64,000 nucleotides of DNA, taken from Hyaloraphidium curvatum. Its lineage: Eukaryota > Monoblepharomycota > Hyaloraphidiomycetes > Hyaloraphidiales > Hyaloraphidiaceae. Position numbers and translations under genes: made by a program. This document shows, piece by piece, positions 1 to 11,437 of the stretch (position 1 is its first letter; every line of letters begins with the position of its first letter). Location: positions 372,001 through 436,000 of the forward strand of contig JAIVFI010000003.1 of the NCBI GenBank assembly GCA_025558095.1. Reading direction: 5' to 3'. The notes under the pieces are model-generated. The model did no database searches, was not told the origin of the DNA, and was given only the letters and a program-made list of their open reading frames with translations.

Positions 1-509
1 GGGCACCTCGGCGCCGCGGCCGATGGGCATGCGCGTGTTCAGCTGGGTCGGGCAGAGCTCCTCGCACAAGGCTGCGCCCGACACGGCGGTGGCTGCGGAA
101 GCCAAGGCGGCGGCGGCGGAGCTGCGCGAGGCCGGCGAGTCGGGGGAGGCGTTCACGGCCGTGGTGACGGACGAGGCGGCGGCGGCCGCGCAGGGGCACG
201 ACTACGGGTCGCTGCTGTGGTTCTGGCTCCCGATGGCAGTCCGTGGGTGTCGACTGGTGCGCGGATGCGTCGCACGCATTGCTGACTCGCCTCCCCGCGC
301 ATCCAGTTCTGGCGTCGCTGGCCACGCTTCGCTACTTCAACTACACGGACGACATCGAGCGCGTCTTTGTGGGCTTCGTGAACCACTACCTGTTCCGCCT
401 CGTCTCGGGCGGCGCCGGCGCGGTGCGCGTGCTGCACGCGCACGCGCTCGGCGAGGGTGCCCCCATGGACGCGCTGGTGCAGCCGGCCGTCGTCGCGGCG
501 GTCGGGTAG
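1..509 (+). CDS. 3' end of an unrecognised protein (partial, 2 exons)
   Basis: The frame is open from the window edge, so the 5' part is missing. The exon up to 242 joins the exon 307-509 across a 64-nt intron (donor gtgggt at 243, acceptor ag at 306, branch-like gctgac near 281). The join keeps phase 1 and removes frame disruption. The visible part has an Ala/Glu-rich helical stretch, a hydrophobic patch (GSLLWFWLPMAV) and a conserved-looking block LRYFNYTDDIERVFVGF before the stop. The first ATG at 23 is probably internal. I do not recognise the family. The hydrophobic patch could be a membrane helix or a buried helix. The gene converges on the octanoyltransferase gene with about 110 bp between stops. 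Confidence 0.5.
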
Positions 510-617
510 CGGGAATGGGAGGCGGGGATGGTCGTGTGTATATACGCAGGCTGGGTTCATGCTTTTCGGCGGAGGATAGCTAGCTCGGGGCTTTCGGTGT
601 AATCCTTTCTTTCAACG

Positions 618-1493
618 TCAGTTTGCGCCAGCGGACATTTCGCCTTGCTGTTTCCGCGCTGGAGCGGCCGACGCGAATGGGCGCCCGAGGTTCCGGGCGA
701 TGAAGGCCGCCAGGTCCGGCGCGGCCTCCTCCACCGACACCATCCTCCTGCCAAGCTCGTCCCCCAGGATCTCCACCGCCAGCGGCAGAACCTTTCCTAC
801 CGACACCGTCCCGTCCCTGGCGGCCAGCTCCGCGCTCCGAGCGCACTCTTTGGTCAGCGACGTGACCCCCTTGTCCGGCAGGCCGCAGGGCACGATGTGC
901 CCGAACCACCCCAAATCCGTGTCGCAGTTGATTGCGAACCCGTGCGCCGTCACCCCGCGCTGCGCCTGCACCCCGATGGCGGCGATCTTTTCCTCGCCGA
1001 CCCAGACGCCGATGTTTTCCGTGGTGCCGGCCTCGACGCCGAACCGCGCGCAGATCTTTATCATGGCGCGCTCCAGCGCCCGCACGTACTCGCGCGTGGT
1101 GAGGCCATAGTCTTTGAGCTGCAGGATCGGGTAGCCGACCAGCTGGCCGGGGCCGTGGTACGTGACCTGCCCGCCGCGCTCGACCTCGAAGTAGTCCGCG
1201 CCCAGCGCGCGCAGGCGGGCGCCCTCTGTGGCGTCCTCGCCGCGGATCCGCCGGCCGCCGGTGTACACGTGCGGGTGCTCGAGCAGCAGCACGACGTCGC
1301 CGATCGGCGGCTGCGATCGGTCCTCTTCGGCCAGGCGGCGCGCGACCAGCGCGTTCTGCAGCGCCAGCGCCCGCGCGTACGGCACCGATCCGAGCACCGC
1401 GTACGGCAGCGCGGGCCGCGGCGGCGCAGATGACGTGGCCAGGCACGCTGCCGCGCGCCGCATTGGGCCGTACATCGGTTGGAGGGGAGGCAT
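618..1493 (-). CDS. LIPT2: Octanoyl-[acyl-carrier-protein]:protein N-octanoyltransferase (LipB/LIPT2), mitochondrial
   Basis: Single-exon gene, 291 aa. The enzyme moves octanoyl from mitochondrial ACP to lipoyl-dependent subunits such as the glycine cleavage H protein, ahead of lipoate synthase. The BPL/LipB fold signature is plain: RGGQVTYHGPGQ at about residues 106-117, EEKIAAIG with the conserved Lys at about 169, and HIVPCGL with the catalytic Cys at about 203. The first 30 residues are Arg/Ala/Ser-rich and fit a mitochondrial presequence. The second Met (1475) is an alternative start. The gene is divergent from the hydroxylase-family gene starting at 1613. Codon use matches its neighbours. 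The family call is very secure; organelle targeting is inferred. Confidence 0.93.
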   Translation of the reverse strand: MPPLQPMYGPMRRAAACLATSSAPPRPALPYAVLGSVPYARALALQNALVARRLAEEDRSQPPIGDVVLLLEHPHVYTGGRRIRGEDATEGARLRALGADYFEVERGGQVTYHGPGQLVGYPILQLKDYGLTTREYVRALERAMIKICARFGVEAGTTENIGVWVGEEKIAAIGVQAQRGVTAHGFAINCDTDLGWFGHIVPCGLPDKGVTSLTKECARSAELAARDGTVSVGKVLPLAVEILGDELGRRMVSVEEAAPDLAAFIARNLGRPFASAAPARKQQGEMSAGAN

Positions 1494-1612
1494 CGCGGGG
1501 AAAAGGGGGGCAAGTTTGAAGCTTGGAGAGGCGCCTTCTGAGACCGGTCACGGAGCGCAAGAGCACCGTTATTCGGGGACGCGTTCAGAGAGGGAGAAGG
1601 AAGGCAGCCGTG

Positions 1613-2642
1613 ATGCTCGAGTACCTGATCCCGCTGCTGCGGGGCTACTCCGCAACGGTCGGCGTCACCACAATCATCGGCCTCGGCACCGCCGCCCTGG
1701 CCGCGCGCTTCCTGCCCGACTCGTGGCGGATTCAGGCCGCCAAAAAGGCCGAACTCGTCAAAGAGCTCGCGGCAGAAGGCCACCCCGAGGCCGGGAAGGA
1801 CTTTCTCGTGATGGAGAAACGGGAGTGGCGACGCGAGGTCCCCTACCTGCTGCGCAACGTCATCTTCCAGGTCGCCCTGTTCTCCTGGTTCGACAGCTTG
1901 CGGGCAAAGGGGATCGTCAGGCTGGCGAAAGGGCTGGTGGACAACTCGGTTCCAAAGACGGTCGCGCTGGTCGCAGGACAGTTTGCCGTGAGTCGGAGTG
2001 ACGAGTCGATGACGACGGTTTGACACGGCCCCGAATCTCGATGGAACGGACCTGGCTCCCTGCTTCCAACAGGCCTACTTCGTCGTCTTCGACGCCTACT
2101 ACTACTTCCTTCACCGGTTCTTCCTCCACGGGCGCCTGGGATGGTGGATCCATGAGGTGCGTCCCGACGGCCGACCGCTCTGATGAGACCGACGAATAAC
2201 CGCGGCCTCACAGATCCACCACAAGTCCTTCGTCCCCAACGCCTTCACGGGCTTCACCTTCCACCCCATCGAGGCGGCCATCACGGGCGGCTTCGTCCAC
2301 CTCGTCGCGTACCTCGCCAAGGGCCGCATGCACGAGGCCACATTCGCCGCCGTGATGCTGTACGGGCTGCTCGAGAACCTCTACGTGCACCTGGGGTTCC
2401 AGGTCACCCCGATGTGGCTGCAGCGCTCCCCCCTGTTCAGCTGGTACATGACGACCGCGGCGCACGACCTCCACCATTCCCGCGTGCGCTGCGCGTACGG
2501 GGGCTTCACGGTGGTCTGGGACAGGCTGTTCGACACCCTGGGCGGCGACGCAATGGAACAGTCGCTGCAGCGGGTCGAGAAGCAGGTCGAGGAGGCAAAG
2601 AGGGCGCGGGAATCCGGGCTGGCGGACCAGAAGTCGTCGTAA
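1613..2642 (+). CDS. Fatty acid hydroxylase / sterol desaturase superfamily membrane enzyme (3 exons)
   Basis: Exons 1613-1987, 2073-2156 and 2214-2642, all phase 0, give 295 aa. The histidine boxes of the di-iron family are complete: LHRFFLH, then IHEIHH (made by joining exons 2 and 3) and AHDLHH near the C terminus. The N terminus has a long hydrophobic segment (VGVTTIIGLGTAALAA), and more hydrophobic stretches surround the His boxes, so it is an ER-type integral membrane protein. Family members act as sterol C-4 methyl oxidase, C-5 desaturase or sphingolipid hydroxylase; the sequence alone does not say which. The tail is a short basic/acidic helix ending in SS. An in-frame ATG at 1523 is possible, but 1613 starts just before the first membrane segment. 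Confidence 0.88.
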
Positions 2643-2787
2643 ACGGACAGTCGAGGCAGTTGGAAGTAGTGACGTCTGTTAGGTATCGTACCAAGCTACA
2701 TACGAGTGGTTGATCGTGAGGATCCTCCGGGTATCTCTGTCTATACATAAATGACCAAATCATGCATGTTCACGGGATTGCACCAGC

Positions 2788-4702
2788 CTAGATGGAAACC
2801 TCGCGACCGAACCAGCAATCGATGTCCCAGAAGGGGAGGCCCCGATTCCGAAAGGCCTGCTCGTCGGCAAGGCTTCCTCCGTTGACGACGCATCTGATGT
2901 CCTGGATAGTGTTGATGAGGACGATGATGTCGTCCGCGCCGAGCCCCCTCCAGCGGAACGAAAGGATCTTCTTGTTGCACGCGAGGTAGATCTGGCCCAT
3001 CACGGCCACGAGCCCGCGCACCAGCCGCCTGAACGCCGCATCCAGGGACTCCAGTCCGTGTTTGACGGTGAGGCAAGCGAGGCGCACGGGCACGTCCATC
3101 GTCCGCAGCCTCGAATTGAGATCCAGCTGCCGCTTGCGGTGGGGAAGTGCCTTGTAGAACTCCACGGTCCTGTCGAACATGATGTGGATGTTCCTGCGAA
3201 GGGCCTTGAGCCGCCCAACGAAGCCGCGTGCAGCACGGACATCATGGCGCACGACGATGAGCATTTCCAGCAGGGCAAAGGCCTCGACAGTGGCGTAGTC
3301 AACGTATATCTCCTTCCTCCGCTCGGGAAGCTCGGGAAAGGAGTCGACCATGGACGAGAAAGCCGTAAACTCCCCGTCGTGCGAGAAGGGTGCGTCAAAG
3401 AGCGCTGGCACGTTGTCGGCGATCGCGAGCGCAGCCTTGCTCTTGGGATTGGCGAGCGCCGGAGGTGGCGTGAGCCTCTTCTTGACCCTGGTCTTCAGGA
3501 TGTTGAAGCCGATCCGGCACTTGTCGGCGAGGTTGAGTGAATCGTTCGAGCTGTAGGCAGGCGAGGTTGGGCTGGCCACCGCCGTCGACCCATCCAGATC
3601 CGTGTCCACGGGGCTGCGCTCCTGCTCGGAGATGTCCGCAAACAAGCCATTCTGGCTGCAGCACCGGGTGACTTCCAAACCAAGAGAGGCCCAGGCGTTG
3701 AGCTGCAGGTCAATGTTGGCATCGGCGGCGGGGACCGCGACCGGCTTCGTGACTCGGGAGTACGTTTCGACGAGGTCGGAGATGACGCTGGACGTCATGT
3801 CGGTGCCATACTCTTCCTTGCCCGAAAGCGCGTTGGCGTTGGCGGTGCGGATGGTCGCAACACTGGTTTCAACCGACTTGCGGAGGTGCGAAATAGAGTG
3901 TGCGTGAGCTGGAATAGTCTGAAAGGAACTGAAGTATCAGAGGGCTGATAGCCGAGTACCGTTGCACATGCAGCTCACCGGCTCGGTCGATGAAGGCGCC
4001 TGAACTGCGAGGTCTTGAAGGTCCTTGAGCTCGAGTGTAGCAGAGGTCTGCGCATCGAATGCCGCGACTCTGTCGAGTGAAGCAGGCTGACCAACTGAAG
4101 GCTGCGCCGTTGAAGACTGGTCGAGAATCGCGCCCCCATTCTCGGCAGAGAAGATACCGATGGTTTCGTACTGAGCGCTCCGCCGCCAGACGGACGGCAC
4201 GGGCTTCTTGACCGACTCGCCGTCCTCGAGGACCGTGAGCGTGTCGTCGTCCGCTTGGTCGAAGTACTGGGATTGGCGCGATGCTGTCAAGTAAGCGCGG
4301 GCGCCGCAGAACGGGGCCTCCACGCACCTTTGCGACGTTCAGTGGCAAGACCTCCATGACCTCGGACGCGTCGGACCGAGGGTCGGCCTCGATGAAAGCA
4401 CTCTTCAGGACGGGGCGGTGCCTTTAGCACATGTACGTGGCGAGGACGGGCGCAAGTGCGACGCACCAGCTCTTCTTGCTGGAAGTTGAAGCGCTCGAGT
4501 TGGCCGGCGGTATCGGTCCGGGCTACCGAGTCGTTGCGGGACTTTTGGGGATGAGCAAAGAGGTGTCAAACAGACGCATGTTAGCTCTCGTTTCCCGGAA
4601 GCCAACACCCACGTCGGCGAGTGCGGTCTTGAAAACGTCGTTTTCCGAAGCGGCAGCTTGCGGTGCCTTCCGTGGAGGGCGGAACGGAGTCAGGTTCGAC
4701 AT
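2788..4702 (-). CDS. Unrecognised protein of about 559 aa (5 exons, 5' part tentative)
   Basis: Read on the minus strand the model is 4702-4527, 4478-4467, 4400-4328, 4266-3979 and 3918-2788. The last three exons are well supported: introns of 60-61 nt and matching phases at donors gtgcgt (4327) and gtgagc (3978). The first two joins include a 12-nt microexon and are phase-consistent but tentative. The protein starts MSNLTPFRPPRK and has a long Ser/Thr-rich middle. The C-terminal 300 residues look folded, with blocks such as EIYVDYATVEAFALLEML, NIHIMFDRTVEFYKAL and LPFWDIDCWFGREVSI. No signal peptide, TM helix or catalytic motif was recognised. An ATG at 4708, two codons upstream, is an alternative start. 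Confidence 0.6.
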
Positions 4703-4708
4703 GCGCAT

Positions 4709-6182
4709 TTGCGCGGTGGGCCCTCACCAGTGCGCTGAAGCGGTGAACGCCGCGCAGCGGCTTGGAAGACATGCTTTTTCGAGCTGACTGATTGAAGCGC
4801 AGGTCGCGGCGGCGCTAAGCAGGGGTGCTGGGGCGCGGAGGGAGCCGAGGTGTGGTTTGAGGTGGTTCGCTTGCGACTCAGCCCACCGCGCTCGCGCACT
4901 CGAGTCATCCCGTGCCGTGGCCCTAGGCAACAAGCGAGCACCACGCTCCGGGCATCGCACAGCGTTTTGAAGCGATGCTGGGCCCGCACCGGGTCTGCTG
5001 CGGGCTTAGGAAACCGCGCCGGGCCGGCGCCGCGCCGAGCGGCAATGGGGCGTCCGCCGGCTTCCCGGGCCTCTCTCCGAATCGTTCGAGCCCATGTGGC
5101 ATCCAAAACGCTTGCTTGGGTGCCGCCGACCGTCTGGCAGCCCGTCGAAGCGTCGCTTGGAGCGAGAAGCCCCCGGACCGCTGGCGTGTCAACCCCGAAT
5201 CTGGGCAATCGAGGAACTGGATCTCCGTCGGCTTCCCAGCTCCACAAGAGCTTGCAGAAACAACAATCCGTGACGGATGGTACAAAACCGTTCGTGTTCC
5301 TAAGCTGGAAGAGCCGGATAGAACTTCTTTCTTTGGATCGGGCGGAAAGCTTACGGCCGCGGTGGATCAAGGCACCGGAACTGATCTTGGAAGTCTGTGC
5401 TTATCTGAATCCGTGCACCAGTTTCAATCCCGCGCCAGAATGATGTGCATGTGTTTGCTCGACGGCGCCGCAGAAAGCGGTCGCGTTCTGCAGGGAAGGT
5501 CCGCCGACATTGCACTGAACGAAACTCGGCGCGCCGCCCGGATCAGCTCAAAACATTGCATTCAGATCGAATCCCGGATTTTGGAGGCCATCGCAACGGG
5601 ATTGTGTTCTCGGGAGAGGCCGTCGAAGGAAGGAGGTACCTCGGAACCGCGGATCCTTCAATTCCCCTCGGCGTTCAAATCCGGGCAGGTGACCCTCGAC
5701 CAGCTCCATTCGGTTGTTTTCTATTGTGTGACGTCCGTGCGGGACGCGGCGGCGCCCGACGCCCGTCCGAGCAGGCTTTGCGTTGGAGTGTGTTTGGGTG
5801 AGGGGCTTCGGAACTGATGGAATCACGTTGCGCTTGGACTCATCGCGCCCTTCGTCTCCGGCTCATCAAAGCGACTTCGGCTCCGTCTTTGCGGTACGCC
5901 GACTACTCTCGGGTCGAGAACTCCGGTGGAGCGGGGTTTGGCTCAGTGGGACACTCGCCTCCGATGATGTAATCGACTTCCGTCGTTGCAATGACAGGGA
6001 ACCAGCTGATGTACCTCATTGCGAAGAACAGTAGAAGTAGTTTATTCGTTTTGCGCTACAGATACATTGCAGTTTGCTCTTCGGCGTCATCATTCGGCCC
6101 GCGAAAGTCCGCGACTTGGGGTGACGGCTGTCCCCGATTGAGAGTCGCCCACACGGCGGCTTCCGGGGAGCGGCCCGCGGCG
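4709..6182. other. Gap of about 1.5 kb without a supportable gene
   Basis: This stretch separates the divergent unknown gene and the helicase gene. It is visibly less GC-rich than its neighbours. Open frames exist on both strands (up to 280 codons, 4975-5817 on +), but their translations have no recognisable domain, no family-like blocks and no splice-consistent extension. I treat it as promoter/UTR or a non-coding RNA region and see no further structure in it. Confidence 0.35.
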
Positions 6183-9100
6183 ATGGCGGGCAAGAAGGAG
6201 GTTTTCCTGGTGGAGGACGAGTCGGATGCGTCGTCCGACCGCCCGCTGAACGTCTACGAGCTGTCGGACGACGAGGGCGCGGCGCCGGCGCGGGCCAAGC
6301 TGCCCGCGGCGCCGGCGCGGCAGCCCTTCTTCGGCAGTGCGGCGGGCGGCCGCGGGCCGTCTCAGCCCGCATCACGGCCGCCGGCGCCCGAGGCGAAGGA
6401 GCGGGATCTGTGGAAGGAGTTTGCGCGCGCGCGGGAGGAGCAGAAGCGGGCGTCGGCGACCCCGCTGGCCCGGGCGCCCGCGGGGTCGGCGGCCGGCGCC
6501 TCGTCGGGCGGGACCAAACAGCCCGTCCAGGCAAAGATCGTGCTGTCGCCGAGCCGGCCGCCCGGGCTGGCCGGCAGGCCCACGCCGCCCACCGCCGCGT
6601 CCGTGCAGGTGTCCTCGACGAGCCTCTCGCGCTCCGGGTCGAGGACCGACTTTGTGGCCACGCAGCACCCCGTCGGACGGTCGCCGCTGCCGACTGCTGG
6701 ATCTGCAGGCCCGCTGGCGAAGCCGCCGGCTCCTGCTGCGACGTCGGGCTTCGGGAACTTTTCCATTTCGTCGGGAAGCTCGCGCCCCACGGGCAGCCGG
6801 GCGAGCCCGAGCATGCCGAGCTCGTCAAAGGTGCCGACCAAGCCGTTCGACCCGGCAAAGGAGTTTGCCGCCTTCCGCACCGGCTCATCGCGCTTCGGCG
6901 GCATGGCCAGCGTTTCCTACAAGACGCCCTCGGGCTTCATCCACATGGGCACGCTGCCGCAGAAGACCGCGGGCCCCAGCAAACCCTACAAACCCTCGCT
7001 GCCGGTGAAACAGCCGTCGTCGAAACCTGCGAACCCCTTGCTGGCGTCGATCCGCGCCGAGGCGAGGGCGGAAAGCAAGCAGCGGCAGGTCCAGGCGCCG
7101 GGGCCCGTTTCGGGGGTCCGGAAGCCGGGCGTTTCGCCGCCGCGGGGCAGGCCGACTTCGAGACCGGGGCGGACCGTTTTCGACAGCTCGACGCTGGAGG
7201 ACGAGGATTGGGCGAGCAACGATGCGCTGAAGGACGTGCGTTCCCTATTGCCACACCTTCCTGCGATGCTTTGTCTCACTTGTTTCGTTGCAGCTGATTG
7301 CCGACCACGAAGCATCCATGCAGGAGCGCCGCTCGGTCATGGCCGTCGAGGGCGACCCGATCAAGGTCTCGAACCGGCGCGCGGAGCGCGAAGCCAACAA
7401 GGCCTTCGAAAAGGCCAAGTTGGGCGCCGACACGACCTACCTGGACAGCGAGGTCCTCTCGTGGAGCTTCGCATCGCTCTCGGACGACCGCCCCCCGTTC
7501 GACCTGCGGACGCTGAAGAAGGTGCCGCTGGAGTTCCCCTCCATCGCCTCGTACCGGGACATTTTCAGGCCGCTACTGTTTCTCGAATGCTGGGAGCAGC
7601 TGTCCAACGCGAAGGAGGAGCTGGGAGACTCGGCTGAGCCGTTGGTCATGCGCCTGGAAGCTGTGGCCTCGGTCGACAGGTTTCTCGGTGAGTTTTCTAG
7701 CAAATGCTAAAGCAACTGGGGCCGTCCGACTCAAATTCACTTCAGAGATCACGTTCGCAGTGCAGACCAAGGAGTTCAAGCTCAACTCCGTCGGCGAGAA
7801 CGACCTGGTCAACTGCGTCCTCCGCCCCGACGACGGCTCCTCCTCCTCCGTCGCCTTCATGGGCCGCGTCATCTCCACGTCCATGCGCAAGGATGAGACC
7901 CGCACGGTGCTCAAGGCGCTGGGCGGGCACCTCCTCCCCTCGCTGCGCACGCAGAGCGCGTGGGCCGTGACACGGCTGATGAGCCTGACGACGGTGCACC
8001 GGGAGTACGCGGCGATGCTGGCGCTCGAGTACTTCCCGCTGCGGGACGAGATCCTTCGGCCCAAGAAGGGCGGGCCGCCAAAGGTCGACATGGAGAGGAT
8101 ACAGGAGGTGCGGGAGGCGTACGGGGTCAACGGGCCGCAGGCGGAGGTGATCGCGACGGTGCTCGGGGCTTCGTCGGGGTTCACGCTGTGCCAAGGGCCT
8201 CCGGGGACCGGTGAGCATGGTTTCGGGAACGCAATGAGGCCAGCTCACCCCGGTACCCAGGCAAAACCAAGATGATCCTCGCGCTCATCGCCTCGCTGGT
8301 CAAGGAGTACCGTTCCGGAGCCGGACCAGCTCCTTCCAAGGTCTCCATCAACTCGGCGAGGAAAGGCACCCACCTTCTCGTGTGCGCGCCCAGCAACGCC
8401 GGATGCGACGAGATTGTGCGGAGGCTGAAAGCTGGTTGGTCGTTGCCCCTGCGCCACGATTGCACGATGCTCATGTTCTCGCGCGACCGAACAGGCATCA
8501 ACCTTCCGAACGGAGAGACGCTCAAGATCAAGGTCGTGCGCGTCGGCACATCGGACGCCGTGCATCCCGAGAACCTGGACGTCTTCCTGGACAACTTGGT
8601 GCAGGAGGCCCTCCTGCAGAGCGACGAGTACCAGAAGCTCCCGCAGAAGGATTCCAACAAGGCGGAGCTGAATTCGGTGCAGGCCTCGCTGCGCAAGGTG
8701 CGCGAGGAGATCGACGCCCTCGAGGCCGCGAAGAAGGCCGCGGATCCGGACTCGGAGGAGATGGTGGAGGCCAGGGTGCAGCTCCGCGAGGCGCTGGACC
8801 GCAAGCGTGCCCTGCTTGCCAAGCAGGAGAACGCGCGCGGGGTGGCTTCCGAGGCCGAAGCCAGGCTCGCGGGCCTCAAGAAGGAGACGCGGGTGCGCAT
8901 CCTCGAGGAGGCCGACGCGGTGCTGTGCACCCTGTCGGCCAGCGGGCAGGACATGTTCCCGCAGCTTTCGCAGGCGTTCCAGACCGTCATCATCGATGAG
9001 GCGGCCCAGGCCGTGGAGCTCTCGGCGTTGATCCCCCTCAAGTACGGCGCCGTGCGCTGCGTGCTCGTCGGAGACCCGCAGCAGCTCCCCCCCACGGTGC

Positions 9101-10095
9101 TTTCGCGCCACGCCATCGACCTCTCGTACGAACAGAGCCTGTTCGAGCGGCTGAGGAGCGCGGGACACTACTCGCACCTCCTCAGCATCCAGTACCGTAT
9201 GCACCCCGACATCTCCGTGTTCCCTTCCACCTTTTTCTACGAGTCGCGGCTGCAGGACGGCCCCGGCCTTTCTCTCTCCACGCGCCGGGAGTGGCACGAG
9301 TGGCTTGGACCCTACGTTTTCTTCTGCGTCGAGGGACGCGAGGCTTCTTCCGGACATTCCCTCTACAACGCGCGCGAGGCGGATGCCGCCGTCGCGCTCG
9401 TCGATTCCCTCCTCAACCGATACCTGCGGCTCAACTTCAGCTCCCGGATCGGCATCGTCTCGCCGTACAAGAAGCAGGTCGGAGAGATCAAGAGGCGGCT
9501 GCGCGAGCGGTACGGCAAGGATGTCCTGAACTACCTGGATGTGAACAGCGTGGACGGGTTCCAGGGACAGGAGAAGGTGCGCGAGGACCTGCACTCGTGA
9601 ACAATCGCAGCGAATGCTGAACTATGGCTTTCTTCAGGACATCATCATCTTCTCGTGCGTTCGCGCAGGCTCCGGTAGGCTCGCTGCTGAACGTCCTGAG
9701 AATGTTGGCTGACTGGACTTCAGATCGCGGCATTGGGTTTCTGAAGGACCTTCGGCGTCTGAACGTCGGTTAGTACGAGTGATCCACCACATCTTGGTTG
9801 TTTCTGAGTTTGTGCTCCAGCGATCACCCGCGCGAAAGCGTCGCTGTGGATCCTCGGGGACGCTTCGTCACTCTCGGTCGATTCGACCTTCATGACCCTG
9901 ATCCAGGACGCCAAGAAACGGAGCTGCTTCCGGGCGTTCGACAGATCGCTCACGCAGCTGAGCTCGCATCCGCCGGACAACTGGAGGGCACGTGCTTCGC
10001 TGCCGGGGTCACCCGTCGCAGCACGGCCACCTGAGGTTGCAAAGAAACGGCCGAATAGCGGCGATTCTGTAGCTGCGAAGCGGGCGAAGAATTGA
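6183..10095 (+). CDS. SEN1: SEN1/senataxin-like superfamily 1B helicase (7 exons)
   Basis: Exons 6183-7235, 7294-7687, 7746-8210, 8261-9576, 9638-9674, 9724-9768 and 9821-10095 join in phase to 1194 aa. The family resolves R-loops and ends non-coding transcription in the nucleus. The P-loop GPPGTGKT (about residue 635) is assembled across an intron. Other SF1B motifs are APSNAGCDEIV (Ia), IIDEAAQA (II), GDPQQLPP (III), QYRMHP (IV), VDGFQGQEK with IIIFSCVRA (V) and NVAITRAK (VI), the last three across introns. A Lys/Glu-rich coiled insert (EEIDALEAAKKAADP) matches the 'prong' position. The N-terminal 350 residues are Pro/Ser/Ala-rich and disordered. The large helical N-terminal domain of yeast Sen1 is missing, so a nuclear or cytosolic paralogue is possible. 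The C terminus is a basic NLS-like tail. Confidence 0.9.
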
Positions 10096-10132
10096 TGAAT
10101 GCTGTGACGGGAGACACAAACTACCCATCCTC

Positions 10133-11376
10133 ATGGCTGCAATCGTGCGCGTGTTCACGCTCGGGCTCCTTGGAGACATCATGCTCGGCCGTCTGGTTGA
10201 CCAGCTCTTTTGCCCCGTGTGCGTTACCGGGCCACTCGCCGCGGAGGACAAGGCCTACGCGTCGCATTACCGAGAACTATACCGGCGCGAAGGTTACACG
10301 TACGGGCCGTCGAGTCCCTGGGGCACCATGCTGGAGCACTTGCACGCGACGGATTGGAACGTCGGGAACTTGGAAACGTCCCTGACCACTTCGGCCAGAC
10401 TCTGGCCGAACAAGACCTTCAACTTCCGTGCCCACCCCGATCGCGTCGAATCGCTTCGGGCCGCTCGAATCGGACACGTATCGTGCGCCAACAACCACGT
10501 GCTAGACTTTTCGGAGGAGGGCTTGCAGGATACGATCGAGAGCCTGGAACGCGGAGGCATTTCGTTCGCTGGGATTGGGAGAACGAGGGCTGAAGCTCGT
10601 GGTCCGCGCTTCCTCGAGGTGCCCTTTAGGCACGATCGATCTGCCAAGCCGATGTCGATTGCCTTCTTCTCTGCTTCGGACCATCCCGAGGATTGGGCGC
10701 AGGTGGAGGGCTTCTTCTTCTTGCCCGTGGACGACGATCCGCGACCCAAGGAGCTAGCGGAGCAGATAAAGGCCGCTAAGGCTCAGTCCGACCTGGTGGT
10801 TTTTTCTTTACATTGGGGGTAGGTTCTGAGCAGCTAGGCATGCACAGCAGCTAGGCATGCACGTTTCTGCTCAACTAGGCCTCAAGGCCAAACTATCAGT
10901 GGATTCCGAACGAACACATACAGAACCTTGCGCGCTGGTTGATCGATCAAGGAGTGGATGTCATCCATGGCCACTCGAGCCATCACGTGCAGGCCATCGA
11001 GATCTACAAGGGCAGGCCCATATGCTACGGTCTCGGGGATGCTGGGGACGACTACATCGTGCACGAGCGGTTCCGGAACGATCTTTCGTTCTTCCAGAAG
11101 CTCCTCTTCAGCGTGGTGGACGAAGACGGCAGCCGCAGGGTCGAACTCTCACACGTTGATCTGATTCCCCTGAAGATTTCCCGAATGATGATGCATCGGA
11201 TACGGAGCAAGCCGCACACAAAGGAAAACGGTGACACTTTCGAACCATCTCATGATGCCGCTGCGTACGATTTCTTGCTGAGGACAATGAAAGATCTGTG
11301 TCGACGCGCCAACGACGGGCGCGATCTCATCGGCGAGATTCCCGGCGAAGACAAACTTAGGCTCGCAGTCTCTTGA
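10133..11376 (+). CDS. CapA/PgsA-type metallophosphatase-fold protein (2 exons)
   Basis: Exons 10133-10818 and 10887-11376 (68-nt intron, phase 2) give 391 aa. The CapA family has a calcineurin-like fold; bacterial members work in poly-gamma-glutamate synthesis, and eukaryotic roles are not established. Metal-ligand motifs are all present: LLGDIMLGR at the N terminus, GNLETS, NNHVLDF, HWG directly before the intron and HGHSSHH after it. No signal peptide or TM helix is evident, unlike many bacterial CapA proteins. The start is only 37 bp after the helicase stop on the same strand. The spliceosomal intron argues against bacterial contamination. Substrate unknown. Confidence 0.85.
10829..10862 (+). 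repeat. Perfect 17-bp tandem duplication inside the CapA-like intron
   Basis: The unit agcagctaggcatgcac occurs twice head to tail (10829-10845, 10846-10862) within the 68-nt intron 10819-10886. Half of the intron is therefore a recent duplication. Without it the intron would be 51 nt, the usual size here. Confidence 0.95.
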
Positions 11377-11437
11377 CAAGTCTACCGCGTTACAGCTCTT
11401 CGTCTTTCGCTTTTCCTCCATGACATAGACTCCGTGA

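Noticed and set aside
4975-5817. 280-codon open frame on the plus strand in the gap
   Set aside because: No recognisable block, no splice extension and no start context; kept only as part of the gap description.
5928-6000. tRNA-like start (ggggtttggctcagtggga) with a D-arm-like stretch
   Set aside because: The anticodon stem does not pair and there is no T-arm sequence at the right distance.
10133-11376. Bacterial contamination or a prokaryotic capsule gene
   Set aside because: The gene has a 68-nt spliceosomal intron and lies between ordinary eukaryotic genes.
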